In this document: positions 8,432 through 16,613 of the stretch, piece after piece
How positions within the stretch are numbered: position 1 is the first letter of the stretch
Layout: each line of letters begins with the position of its first letter
Assembly (NCBI RefSeq): GCF_013432195.1
Contig: NZ_JACCDB010000002.1
Location: 186,001-250,000 of the forward strand
Origin: Tepidicella baoligensis
Lineage (GTDB): Bacteria > Pseudomonadota > Gammaproteobacteria > Burkholderiales > Burkholderiaceae_C
Length of the DNA: 64,000 nucleotides
Direction of reading: 5' to 3'
The notes under the pieces: generated by a model
Told to the model about the DNA's origin: nothing
Databases searched by the model: none
The model's input: the letters and a program-made list of their open reading frames with translations, nothing else
Translations under genes and position numbers: made by a program

Positions 8432-9673
8432 TCAGTAGCGGTGCCCGGTGAGGAACAGCACGGTGCGCATGACCGCAAACGCAATGCCGTCGCGCCAGCG
8501 CTCGTGCCAGGGCCTGGTGCGGAGTTGCTCCACTTGCAGGCGCCGGCCTTGAAAGCGCATCAGCCGGTCCAGGCGGTCGCGCAGGCGGCGGGCGAACACC
8601 ACATCGGTGGTCACCACATTCGCCTCCCGCGCCAGCAACAGGCTCAAAGGGTCGAGGTTGGTGGACCCCACCGTGGCCCAGCGGCTATCCACCACCGCTA
8701 CTTTGGCATGCAGGGCGCTGGGCGCGTATTCGTGGATCTCGACCCCGAAACGCAACAGCCGCCAGTGCACCGGCCGGGCGGCGTGGTATTGCAAAAAGCG
8801 CTCGTATTTCCCCTGGATCAGCAACCGCACCCGCACTCCGCGCTGCACGGCCAGGATGAGCGCGCGGCGCAAGCGGCGTCCGGGAATGAAATAAGCATTG
8901 GCGATGACCACTTCCTCTCGCGCCTCACCAATGGCCTTGAGATAGGCCTTCTCGATGTCGTGGCGGTGGCGCACGTTGTCGCGCAACAACAGGGCAGCAT
9001 GGGCTTGGTGCACATGCAGCGTCTGCGCGTCCAAATCGGGCTGTGGGGACACATCCCACCACGCCCAGGGCTCGACCTGAGGCAAGCCTTCCAGCCAAGC
9101 TCCCCAGGCAGCACGGAAGGCGCGCTGCCGTGCCGCACGCAACGCCTGCAGACGCCACCAAAGCTGTTCCATGGTGTCGAGCATGTCCGCCACCAGCGGC
9201 CCGCTGACCTGCAGGGAAAAGTCCAAACGGGGAGCATCCAGGTGTCCCAGCACCACATCATCCTGGTCGTCGATCAAATTGATGCCGCCGCAGAAACCCA
9301 CCACCCCATCCACCACGCAGAGCTTGCGGTGCAGGCGCCGCCAGCGACTCGGGATCAACAAGCCCAGACGCCCCAAAGGCTGGTAGATGCGCCACTGCAC
9401 ACCGGCGCGATGGAAGCGCTCGATCCATTCACGGGGCAACGTCGGCGTGCCAACGCCATCGACCACCAAGCGCACCGTCACCCCTCGCAACGCCGCCCGC
9501 TCCAGCGCCTCGGCCACCTGCAGCGCCCCGTTGGCGAACTCGAAGATGTAAGTCTCCACATGCACCAGACGCTGTGCACGGTCCATGGCCTGCGCCATCG
9601 CGGGAAACAAGGCCGCACCGCCTTCGAGCAAGCGCAGGCTGTGGCCGGGCCGCAGCACAGGCTTCAAACCCAC
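8432..9673 (-). CDS. clsB: Cardiolipin synthase B-like phospholipase D family protein
   Basis: A 413-residue PLD-superfamily enzyme with two HKD motifs: HRKLCVVDGVVGFCGGIN at about residues 117-134 and HAKVAVVDSRWATVGSTN near 320-337. It lacks the two N-terminal membrane helices of ClsA, which fits the ClsB (YbhO) type that makes cardiolipin from phosphatidylglycerol plus phosphatidylethanolamine. Its start overlaps the end of the upstream EEP-family gene by 10 bases, the same pairing as ybhP-ybhO in E. coli. Substrate assignment is by family. Confidence 0.85.
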   Translation of the reverse strand: MGLKPVLRPGHSLRLLEGGAALFPAMAQAMDRAQRLVHVETYIFEFANGALQVAEALERAALRGVTVRLVVDGVGTPTLPREWIERFHRAGVQWRIYQPLGRLGLLIPSRWRRLHRKLCVVDGVVGFCGGINLIDDQDDVVLGHLDAPRLDFSLQVSGPLVADMLDTMEQLWWRLQALRAARQRAFRAAWGAWLEGLPQVEPWAWWDVSPQPDLDAQTLHVHQAHAALLLRDNVRHRHDIEKAYLKAIGEAREEVVIANAYFIPGRRLRRALILAVQRGVRVRLLIQGKYERFLQYHAARPVHWRLLRFGVEIHEYAPSALHAKVAVVDSRWATVGSTNLDPLSLLLAREANVVTTDVVFARRLRDRLDRLMRFQGRRLQVEQLRTRPWHERWRDGIAFAVMRTVLFLTGHRY

Positions 9674-10395
9674 GCCAGCTCCGCGATCAGCGGGAGATGA
9701 TCGGACATGCGGCGCCAGGCCTTCCCATGCGGCACATGGGCATGCACCGGGCGCAAACCCCGTACGTAGATGCGATCCAGGTTCAGCAAGGGCAATCGAG
9801 CGGGGAAGGTCGGCAGGCGGATATCCTCGAAGGTGCGCAGACCGAACGCGGCCATGGGCCGGTGCAACCGCGCTTCCCAGTCGTTGAAGTCACCGGCCAC
9901 GATGAGCCCTTCGTGCGCGGGCACATGCTCCTCGATGAAGCAGCCCAGCGCCTGCACCTGCCGCTGGCGGCTGGCGTGGATCAGCCCCAAATGCACCACC
10001 ACCACATGCACCGGCTGCCCGTACACCTCCACCTTCACGTGCAGCAGGCCACGCTGCTCGAAGCGGTGGTCCGAGACGTCGTGGTGCTGCTGCGCCAGAA
10101 CCGGCCAACGGGTCAACAAGGCGTTGCCATGCTCACCGTGCCGGGTCACGGCATTGGTGTGGTACACGGCTTCATAGCCCTCGGGTGCCAGAAAGTTGGC
10201 CTGCCCTTCGGCTGGCCAATGGGCAAAGATGCGCTGCATCTTGCGGTTGACACCCCGCACCTCTTGCAGACAGACCAGATCGGCATCGAACTGCTCCACG
10301 GCATGCACGAGGTTGTGGATCTCTAACCGACGCGCAGGCCCTAACCCCTGCACGCCTTTGTGAATGTTGTACGTCGCCACGCGAAGGGTGTTCAT
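9664..10395 (-). CDS. Endonuclease/exonuclease/phosphatase family protein (YbhP-like)
   Basis: The protein has an EEP fold: ATYNIHKG near the start, CLQEVRG (metal-binding Glu), the internal VVVHLGL strand, GDFNDWE (catalytic Asp/Asn) and the terminal MSDHLPL (catalytic Asp-His). It has 243 residues from the ATG at 10395; an in-frame ATG at 10407 is possible. The partner gene clsB overlaps its 3' end. In E. coli the homologous pair ybhP-ybhO is associated with lipid metabolism, so a phosphodiesterase role on a lipid or nucleotide is likely, but the substrate is unknown. Confidence 0.82.
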   Translation of the reverse strand: MNTLRVATYNIHKGVQGLGPARRLEIHNLVHAVEQFDADLVCLQEVRGVNRKMQRIFAHWPAEGQANFLAPEGYEAVYHTNAVTRHGEHGNALLTRWPVLAQQHHDVSDHRFEQRGLLHVKVEVYGQPVHVVVVHLGLIHASRQRQVQALGCFIEEHVPAHEGLIVAGDFNDWEARLHRPMAAFGLRTFEDIRLPTFPARLPLLNLDRIYVRGLRPVHAHVPHGKAWRRMSDHLPLIAELAWV

Positions 10396-10526
10396 CTCAA
10401 AAACCATTCGATGGATGGGTGTTCCGGTTGCTCACGCTTGGTGGACATGGGAGCCGCCGAACCGGCGAAAGATTCCCGCCAGCGGCAACTCGGACGATCG
10501 AGCGCCCACAGCCCCCGGAGACAAAC

Positions 10527-10769
10527 CTAAAAACGGTTCGATCGGAATCCCTTCAAACGCTCGCGACCCTCTTGCTTGCGAGCCTGTTTGCGCGCTTCTT
10601 CCCGCTCCAGGGCCTTGCGGCCGGTATAGCCTGTCGCATCGGCGATCCACCACCACAGCGCGGCCAGAGGAAACGGCGCCAGCACCCACCACCAGCTCCA
10701 CGCAGCGACGGGGCCGATCGCGGCCCATTTCAACACCAGCAGTATCAGACCCAGTATCAAGAATCCCAT
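10527..10769 (-). CDS. Small Trp-rich membrane protein (TIGR04438-like)
   Basis: This 80-residue protein has two hydrophobic segments rich in tryptophan (LKWAAIGPVAAWSWWWVLAP, then LAALWWWIA). A basic, probably helical tail follows (KALEREEARKQARKQEGRER). It resembles the small Trp-rich protein family found across Burkholderiales, whose function is not known. It is oriented divergently from the cytochrome c gene and is separated from the EEP gene by 131 bases in which I see no gene. Confidence 0.75.
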   Translation of the reverse strand: MGFLILGLILLVLKWAAIGPVAAWSWWWVLAPFPLAALWWWIADATGYTGRKALEREEARKQARKQEGRERLKGFRSNRF

Positions 10770-10894
10770 GACGGCATGCCTCCTGTGAGTTGGCCCGTAT
10801 CGATTGCAACAAGAGGTAATTCCCCGGCGTGGGGAAAACCTGCCCCGCTAAAATCGGGATGCACCCCCCCTCATTCTGCTTGAAGGAAAACATC

Positions 10895-11200
10895 ATGAAA
10901 CGCGCACTGCTCATTGTGGCCGCCAGCACCGTCGTGGCGCTACCGGCTCTGGCCGACGAAGCCCTGGCCCGCTCCAAGAACTGCATGGCCTGCCATGCCG
11001 TGGACAAGAAGCTGGTAGGACCCTCCTACAAGGACATCTCGGCCAAGTATGCAGGAGACCCCAACGCCGTGGCCAGACTGGCCACGAAAATTCAGCGCGG
11101 TGGCTCTGGCGTATGGGGCGCGATTCCCATGCCCGCCAACCCCCAGGTCAGCGACGCCGAGGCCCAGAAGCTGGCGGCTTGGTCGTTGAGTTTCCGCTGA
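10895..11200 (+). CDS. Class I c-type cytochrome (c551/c8-like)
   Basis: A periplasmic monohaem cytochrome. The signal peptide MKRALLIVAASTVVALPALA is cleaved before DEALARSK. The haem-binding site is CMACH and the axial methionine is in WGAIPMPAN. The mature chain is about 81 residues, typical of cytochrome c551/c8 electron shuttles. The start is ATG 10895, seven bases after GAAGGA; an upstream in-frame ATG would add a non-signal extension. A TAAAAT box at about 10849 could be the -10 element. The redox partner cannot be read from the neighbourhood. Confidence 0.93.
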   Translation: MKRALLIVAASTVVALPALADEALARSKNCMACHAVDKKLVGPSYKDISAKYAGDPNAVARLATKIQRGGSGVWGAIPMPANPQVSDAEAQKLAAWSLSFR

Positions 11201-11209
11201 TTCAGCCTG

Positions 11210-11229
11210 CCAGGCCCAATGGGGCCTGG
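11210..11229. terminator. Hairpin between convergent cytochrome c and ylqF/rbgA
   Basis: CCAGGCCC (11210-11217) and GGGCCTGG (11222-11229) form an 8-bp stem around a 4-base loop, immediately after the cytochrome stop. The T tract on the plus strand is weak (GTTCTTG). It could serve both converging transcripts. Confidence 0.5.
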
Positions 11230-11246
11230 GTTCTTGCCCGCACGGT

Positions 11247-12197
11247 TCAAGGTGCGTCGCGCCGTCCGCCGCCCCGCCCGGCATCCTGTTTCGCCTTGCG
11301 CTGGGCAGCCCGCTCGGCCTCCACGCGCAACGCGGTCTGAAGCCACTGCTCATACTCCTGGGGTGTTTCCAGGGTGATGCGGCCCAATGCACCGGTGCGA
11401 AAGTCAGTCAGCACGATCTCCGCAGCCTTCTGCCGATTGAGGCGTCCTCCCGGCAGCAAAGCCCCCCGCTTGCGGGCGATGGCCGCCAGCAGCTCTTCGT
11501 CTTTCATGCCGGCAATGGCCTGCGGCGTCCATCCCCATTGGTAACGCGCCTCCAACAGGGCGCCATAAGGCCCCTGGAGGGCCTTGAGCAGCTCCAACGC
11601 CACCTCTTCCTCGTCATAGGCGTTGCGTCCCACGGCACCGCTGGCCGCCAAGTAGTAACCGCTTTGCGGCACGATGATCTTGGGCCACAACACACCCGGC
11701 GTATCGTATAGATAGAAATCGTCGGCCAGAACGATGCGTTGTTCCTGCTTGGTGACGCCGGCTTCGTCGGCGGCTTTCGTGGCCCGCTTGCCCACCAGCG
11801 TATTGATGAGCGTGGACTTGCCCACGTTGGGAATACCGCCGATGAGCACGCGCATGGGCTTGACCATGCCCCCACGATGGGGCGCGAGCTCGTGACAGGC
11901 TTTGATCAGCGCCCGTGCCGGTCCGGCCATGCCCGCGTCCAGACCCATGGCCAGTGTGCCGGAACGCGAGTTGTAGTGGTCCAACCAGGCCTGCGTACGC
12001 ACCGGATCGGCCAGATCCTGTTTGTTCAATACCTTGAGCGTGGGCTTGCCCCGGGTGATCTGGGCCAGCATGGGGTTGGCGCTGGAACCGGGCAAGCGCG
12101 CATCCAGCATCTCGATGATGACATCGATGGCCTTGATGCGCTCCGCAATCGCCTGGCGGGTGGCATGCATGTGTCCGGGGAACCACTGTACCGACAT
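11247..12197 (-). CDS. ylqF: Ribosome biogenesis GTPase YlqF/RbgA
   Basis: A circularly permuted GTPase acting in late 50S subunit assembly. The order of motifs shows the permutation: G4 (LNKQDLAD) comes first, then G1 ([13 protein letters not shown]), G2-region threonines and G3 (DTPGVLWP). The N-terminal VQWFPGHMHATRQAI motif is characteristic. A C-terminal domain of about 100 residues follows, with the tail RKAKQDAGRGGGRRDAP. It lies 22 bases after gph on the same strand and is probably cotranscribed. Confidence 0.93.
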   Translation of the reverse strand: MSVQWFPGHMHATRQAIAERIKAIDVIIEMLDARLPGSSANPMLAQITRGKPTLKVLNKQDLADPVRTQAWLDHYNSRSGTLAMGLDAGMAGPARALIKACHELAPHRGGMVKPMRVLIGGIPNVGKSTLINTLVGKRATKAADEAGVTKQEQRIVLADDFYLYDTPGVLWPKIIVPQSGYYLAASGAVGRNAYDEEEVALELLKALQGPYGALLEARYQWGWTPQAIAGMKDEELLAAIARKRGALLPGGRLNRQKAAEIVLTDFRTGALGRITLETPQEYEQWLQTALRVEAERAAQRKAKQDAGRGGGRRDAP

Positions 12198-12219
12198 GGG
12201 TCTGGCGCTCCTGTGAGTC

Positions 12220-12879
12220 TCAGGCGTGCGCCTGCAGCCAGTCGTGCAGTTCGCGCACCGAATGGGCCACGAAGCGCGGACGGAAATCGGCGAACCCTTC
12301 GGGGTCGTGGGCGCCGTAGCTGACCCCTACGCTGGCGCAACCAGCGTTCGCCGCCATTTGCAGGTCATGCGTGGTGTCGCCAATCATGAGCGTGCGCTCC
12401 GGGTCCACCCCGAACTCGCGCATGAGTTCCTGCAGCATCAGCGGATGGGGCTTGCCCGCCGTCTCGTCGGCGGTCCGCGAACCGTCGAACAGCCCGTGCA
12501 GTTCCACATGCCGCAGGGCTTCGTCGAGCCCACGGCGGCTTTTGCCCGTCGCCACCGCCAGCCAGTGCTGGCGCGACTTGAGTTCATGCAGCATGGGCAG
12601 CACGCCCTGGAACAGGGCGATGTCATGCTGGCGGGCCAAGTAGTGGTGGCGGTAGCGTTCGCCCAGCAGCGGGTAACGCTCGGGCGGGACGTCGGGCGCG
12701 GCATGCGCGAGCGCTTGCATGAGCCCCATGCCGATCACGTACGACGCCGCTTCGTCCGACGGCGCCTGCCCCCCCACATCGCGTACCGCCGCCTGGATGC
12801 AACGCACGATGATCGCGGTGGAATCGAACAGGGTGCCGTCCCAGTCGAAGGCGATGAGGTCGAATTGGCGGGGGCGCAT
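12220..12879 (-). CDS. gph: HAD-IA hydrolase, phosphoglycolate phosphatase-like
   Basis: HAD motif I is FDWDGTLFDS (residues 11-20), motif II VATGKSRRGL, motif III around AGKPHPLML and motif IV MIGDTTHDLQMA. The 219 residues include a helical cap after motif I, so it belongs to subfamily IA. Phosphoglycolate phosphatase, which clears 2-phosphoglycolate from DNA repair, is the usual name. A related sugar-phosphate or nucleotide phosphatase cannot be excluded. It sits upstream of ylqF and downstream of the amtB terminator. Confidence 0.82.
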   Translation of the reverse strand: MRPRQFDLIAFDWDGTLFDSTAIIVRCIQAAVRDVGGQAPSDEAASYVIGMGLMQALAHAAPDVPPERYPLLGERYRHHYLARQHDIALFQGVLPMLHELKSRQHWLAVATGKSRRGLDEALRHVELHGLFDGSRTADETAGKPHPLMLQELMREFGVDPERTLMIGDTTHDLQMAANAGCASVGVSYGAHDPEGFADFRPRFVAHSVRELHDWLQAHA

Positions 12880-12890
12880 GGACTGAACTC

Positions 12891-12919
12891 AAAAGACAAA
12901 GGGCGCATTGTGCGCCCTT
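12891..12919 (-). terminator. Rho-independent terminator of glnK-amtB
   Basis: The perfect 9-bp stem AAGGGCGCA/TGCGCCCTT (12899-12907 with 12911-12919) has a 3-base loop. On the minus strand it is followed by TGTCTTTT (12891-12898). It lies after amtB and before gph. The plus-strand side also ends in TTTT, so it may act in both directions. Confidence 0.85.
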
Positions 12920-13011
12920 TTGGGTGACAACCGTGGTTGGCCCCAGCCATCCGCTTGGACACGGACTGAAAGGGCGGCCACGGTTGACCGGTGATCCGTT
13001 TCCGGATTATT

Positions 13012-14370
13012 TTACTTGTTGGTGAACTCTGGGTAGGCTTCCTGGCCACATTCGGTCAGGTCCACGCCCTCGTATTCCTGTTCTTCGGTCACACGGATGC
13101 CCATGACCGCTTTCAGGATGCCCCAGACGATCAGGCTGGTGACGAACACCCACACGAAGATGGTGGCGGCACCAGCGATCTGACCGAGGAAGGTCGAATC
13201 GTGGTTGGTCAGCGGCACCACGAGCAGGCCCAGCAAACCGCAGCTGCCGTGCACGGAGATGGCACCGACCGGGTCGTCGATCTTGAGCTTGTCCAGCGCC
13301 AGGATGGACAGCACCACCAGCAGACCACCGGCAAAGCCGAACAGCGTGGCCAGCAGCGGGGTCGGCGTGTCGGGGCCGGCGGTGATGGTCACCAGTCCGG
13401 CCAGTGCACCGTTGAGCAGCATGGTCAAGTCGCCCTTGCCGAAGATGATCTTCGACAGCAGCAGGGCACCGATCGCGCCCCCGGCAGCGGCGGTATTGGT
13501 GTTCAGGAACACGATCGCCACGTCGTTCGCGCTGGCGGCGCTGGCCGTGGCCAGAACGGAGCCGCCGTTGAAACCGAACCAGCCCATCCACAGGATGAAG
13601 GTGCCCAGGGTGGCCAGCGGCAGGTTGGCACCGGGGATGGCGCGCACCTCACCGTTGGGGCCGTATTTGCCCTTGCGCGGACCCAGCAGGAGCACGCCTG
13701 CCAAGGCCGCCGCTGCACCGGCCAAGTGGACGATGCCGGAACCGGCGAAGTCCGAAAAGCCCAGGTCTTCCAGGTTGAACAAGCCGAATACAGCATCGCC
13801 GCCCCAAGTCCAGGCACCTTCCATCGGGTAGATGAAACCGGTCATGACCACGGCAAAAGCCAGGAAGGCCCACAGTTTCATGCGTTCGGCCACCGCACCG
13901 GAGACGATGGACATGGCCGTGGCCACGAACACGACCTGGAAGAAGAAGTCCGCCGCCGGGGCGTAGGTGGACTCGGCCTCGTAGGTGAAACCCTCTTGCA
14001 CGCCGCTGTCCATGATGCCGGACAGGAAGAGGTCGCCACCGTACATGATGGCGTAACCACACACCATATACATGATGCTGGCGATGGCGAACAGGGCCAC
14101 GTTCTTGGTCAGGATTTCGGTGGTGTTCTTGGCCCGCACCAGACCGGCTTCCAGCATGGAGAAACCGGCCGCCATCCACATGACCAACGCGCCACAGATC
14201 AGGAAGTAGAAGGTATCGAGCGCAAACTGCACCTCGAAGACGGTGTGGAGGGCCTGTGTGGCCACGGCGGTGGCCTCGGCCACGGCCGCGGTGTCAGCCT
14301 CCTCGGCGCCCACGGCCTTGGCAGCCAGGACGGTGGCTGCGATTCCCAACGCTTTGAACAGGGGTTTCAT
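13012..14370 (-). CDS. amtB: Ammonium transporter AmtB
   Basis: A trimeric inner-membrane ammonium channel of 452 residues with a cleavable signal sequence (to about AVGA) and then about 11 transmembrane helices. The pore histidines occur in GSGIVHLAGAAAALAG and ISVHGSCGLLG, matching the twin-His arrangement. The internal FNTNTAAAGGA-type stretch (here FLNTNTAAAGGA) is intact. I chose the ATG at 14370 because GGAG precedes it by six bases. An additional acidic segment (TEEQEYEGVDLTECGQEAYP) ends the protein and may include the PII contact. It lies 11 bases after glnK, the classical operon. Confidence 0.96.
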   Translation of the reverse strand: MKPLFKALGIAATVLAAKAVGAEEADTAAVAEATAVATQALHTVFEVQFALDTFYFLICGALVMWMAAGFSMLEAGLVRAKNTTEILTKNVALFAIASIMYMVCGYAIMYGGDLFLSGIMDSGVQEGFTYEAESTYAPAADFFFQVVFVATAMSIVSGAVAERMKLWAFLAFAVVMTGFIYPMEGAWTWGGDAVFGLFNLEDLGFSDFAGSGIVHLAGAAAALAGVLLLGPRKGKYGPNGEVRAIPGANLPLATLGTFILWMGWFGFNGGSVLATASAASANDVAIVFLNTNTAAAGGAIGALLLSKIIFGKGDLTMLLNGALAGLVTITAGPDTPTPLLATLFGFAGGLLVVLSILALDKLKIDDPVGAISVHGSCGLLGLLVVPLTNHDSTFLGQIAGAATIFVWVFVTSLIVWGILKAVMGIRVTEEQEYEGVDLTECGQEAYPEFTNK

Positions 14371-14381
14371 GTGCATCTCCT

Positions 14382-14732
<351 letters not shown>

Positions 14733-14829
14733 TCACTTGTGGGATGGATGGCTCGGCGGGTACGGGACCCGACCGCTTGAGGTGTCTCCATCACCCCCAC
14801 CAGAGGGAGCAATGGCACGCCGGGTCTAA

Positions 14830-14845
14830 AGCACGATGTGTGCCA
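14830..14845 (-). promoter_or_regulatory. Sigma-54 (-24/-12) promoter of glnK-amtB
   Basis: On the minus strand the sequence is TGGCACACATCGTGCT, with a perfect -24 element (TGGCAC), GG and GC exactly 10 bases apart, and a near-consensus -12 (GTGCT for TTGCW). It would start transcription about 100 bases upstream of the glnK ATG. It fits the known nitrogen control of glnK-amtB. Confidence 0.65.
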
Positions 14846-14900
14846 GCTGCGGATGGCCACGGGCAGCGATCCGCTACACTTGCTTCCGATTGCAAGCGAT

Positions 14901-14918
14901 TGGCACCGACTTTGTGCA
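14901..14918. promoter_or_regulatory. Putative NtrC-binding site
   Basis: TGGCACCGACTTTGTGCA matches the NtrC palindrome GCACC-N5-GGTGC with one mismatch (GCACC at 14903-14907, TGTGC at 14913-14917). It lies about 60-70 bases upstream of the sigma-54 promoter, the usual enhancer distance. Confidence 0.5.
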
Positions 14919-14962
14919 TACGCAGGCCTGCCAATCACACCAAAACAGGGAGGAACGACGCC

Positions 14963-16513
14963 ATGAGTTTGTGCGTGGTGCAAAGTCGTGCATTGCTGGG
15001 GCTCGGGGCCCACCCGGTCAGCGTCGAGGTGCATCTGGCGAACGGACTGCCCGGCTTCACGCTGGTAGGTCTCGCGGACACCGAGGTCAAAGAGGCCCGC
15101 GAACGGGTACGCTCGGCCATCCAAAACGCGGGGCTGGAGTGGCCGCATGCCCGGCGCATCACCGTCAACCTGGCACCGGCAGACCTGCCGAAAGACTCGG
15201 GTCGGTTCGATTTGCCGATCGCGGTCGGCATCCTGGCCGCGAGCGGGCAGATGGACTCCAGCCAGCTGCGCGGATTCGAGTTCGCGGGAGAGCTGTCCCT
15301 GGGCGGTGAGCTGCGCGCGATACGTGGCGCACTCGCCATGAGCCTGGCCCTGCTCAACGATGCACCATCATCGTGCGGCCTGCCCCCCGCACTGGTGCTG
15401 CCACCGGGCAGCGCCGAGGAAGCCGCCCTGGTACCCCAGGCCCGCGTCTTCCGCGCCCGGCACCTGAGCGACGTCGTGCGCCGCTTTCCAGCGCCGAATG
15501 CACCGGCAGAGGATGCAGCGCCGCCCGATAAGGGCTGGATCGAAGTTCGTCCCCAGACCCGGCGCGCCACCGAACCGGCCGCCGACCTAGCCGACGTGAA
15601 AGGTCAGGCCGCCGCACGGCGTGCGCTCGAGATCGCCGCCGCCGGACAGCACAGCCTGCTGTTCAGCGGCCCGCCCGGCGCCGGCAAGTCCATGTTGGCC
15701 CAAAGGCTACCGGGCATCCTGCCCGACCTCGACGACCTGCAAGCCCTGGAAGCGGCCGCCATCGCCTCCCTGGCGGGCCGGTTCGAGCCCACGGCCTGGG
15801 GCCGGCGGCCGTTCAGCGCTCCGCATCACACAGCCAGCGCCGTCGCCCTCGTCGGAGGCGGCAACCCACCCCGGCCTGGTGAAATTTCGCTGGCCCACCA
15901 CGGGGTGCTGTTTCTGGACGAATTGCCCGAGTTTCCCCGTACCGCGCTGGAATCGTTGCGCGAGCCGCTCGAAACCGGGGTGATCCGCATTTCGCGGGCG
16001 GCGCGCCAGGTGGAGTTCCCGGCGCGATTCCAGCTCATCGGGGCCATGAACCCCTGCCCTTGCGGCTATCTGGGCGCGACCCACCACGCCTGCCGCTGCA
16101 CCCCGGAGCAGGTTGCCCGTTATCAGAGCAAGCTCAGTGGCCCGCTGCTGGACCGCATCGACCTGCACGTCGAGGTTCCGAGCCTACCGGCCGAACAGTT
16201 GCTGCACCACGCTGCGGGTGAACCCAGCGCCCGGGTGCGGGAACGCGTCATCGCCGCTCGCCAGCGCGCCGTGCAACGGCAGGGTGCGCCCAATCAGGCG
16301 TTGCGCGACGATGCCCTGCAACGTCATGCCCAACTGGACGCCGCCGCGGCCCGGCTGCTGCAGCAGGCAGCGACACGCCTGGGTTGGTCCGGCCGGGCCA
16401 CACACCGGGCGCTGCGGGTGGCCCGCACCATCGCCGACCTCGCCGCCAGCGCAGCGATCCAGACCACGCACATCGCCGAAGCCCTGCAGTACCGCCAGCC
16501 GCTGCATCGATAG
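14963..16513 (+). CDS. comM: YifB/ComM family Mg chelatase-like AAA ATPase
   Basis: This 516-residue protein has an N-terminal Lon-protease-like fold (LSLCVVQSRALLGLGAHPVSVEVHL). An AAA+ Mg-chelatase core follows: Walker A GPPGAGKSMLA, Walker B HHGVLFLDELPEF, then the arginine-finger region and a zinc-like CPCGYLGATHHACRC cluster. ComM orthologues are hexameric helicases promoting branch migration during natural transformation. The ATG at 14963 follows GGAGG by 10 bases. The frame is open 73 codons upstream, but that stretch lies in the glnK control region and is not protein-like. Confidence 0.9.
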   Translation: MSLCVVQSRALLGLGAHPVSVEVHLANGLPGFTLVGLADTEVKEARERVRSAIQNAGLEWPHARRITVNLAPADLPKDSGRFDLPIAVGILAASGQMDSSQLRGFEFAGELSLGGELRAIRGALAMSLALLNDAPSSCGLPPALVLPPGSAEEAALVPQARVFRARHLSDVVRRFPAPNAPAEDAAPPDKGWIEVRPQTRRATEPAADLADVKGQAAARRALEIAAAGQHSLLFSGPPGAGKSMLAQRLPGILPDLDDLQALEAAAIASLAGRFEPTAWGRRPFSAPHHTASAVALVGGGNPPRPGEISLAHHGVLFLDELPEFPRTALESLREPLETGVIRISRAARQVEFPARFQLIGAMNPCPCGYLGATHHACRCTPEQVARYQSKLSGPLLDRIDLHVEVPSLPAEQLLHHAAGEPSARVRERVIAARQRAVQRQGAPNQALRDDALQRHAQLDAAAARLLQQAATRLGWSGRATHRALRVARTIADLAASAAIQTTHIAEALQYRQPLHR

Positions 16514-16613
16514 GTGTCGGTGCGCGCGGGTGCGCGCGGGAGGAGGTGGCGCATAATGACACGCTGGAGATGACACAAACGGCACACCGCTGCCCTCACC
16601 GCGACACCGCCCG

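Noticed and set aside
14808-14826. Second sigma-54-like site (GGCGTGCCATTGCT on the minus strand)
   Set aside because: GG and GC are nine, not ten, bases apart; the site at 14830-14845 has correct spacing.
16514-16545. GTGCGCGCGG doublet between comM and the GspE-type gene
   Set aside because: Two imperfect copies of a simple GC-rich unit; no CRISPR, iteron or regulatory pattern.
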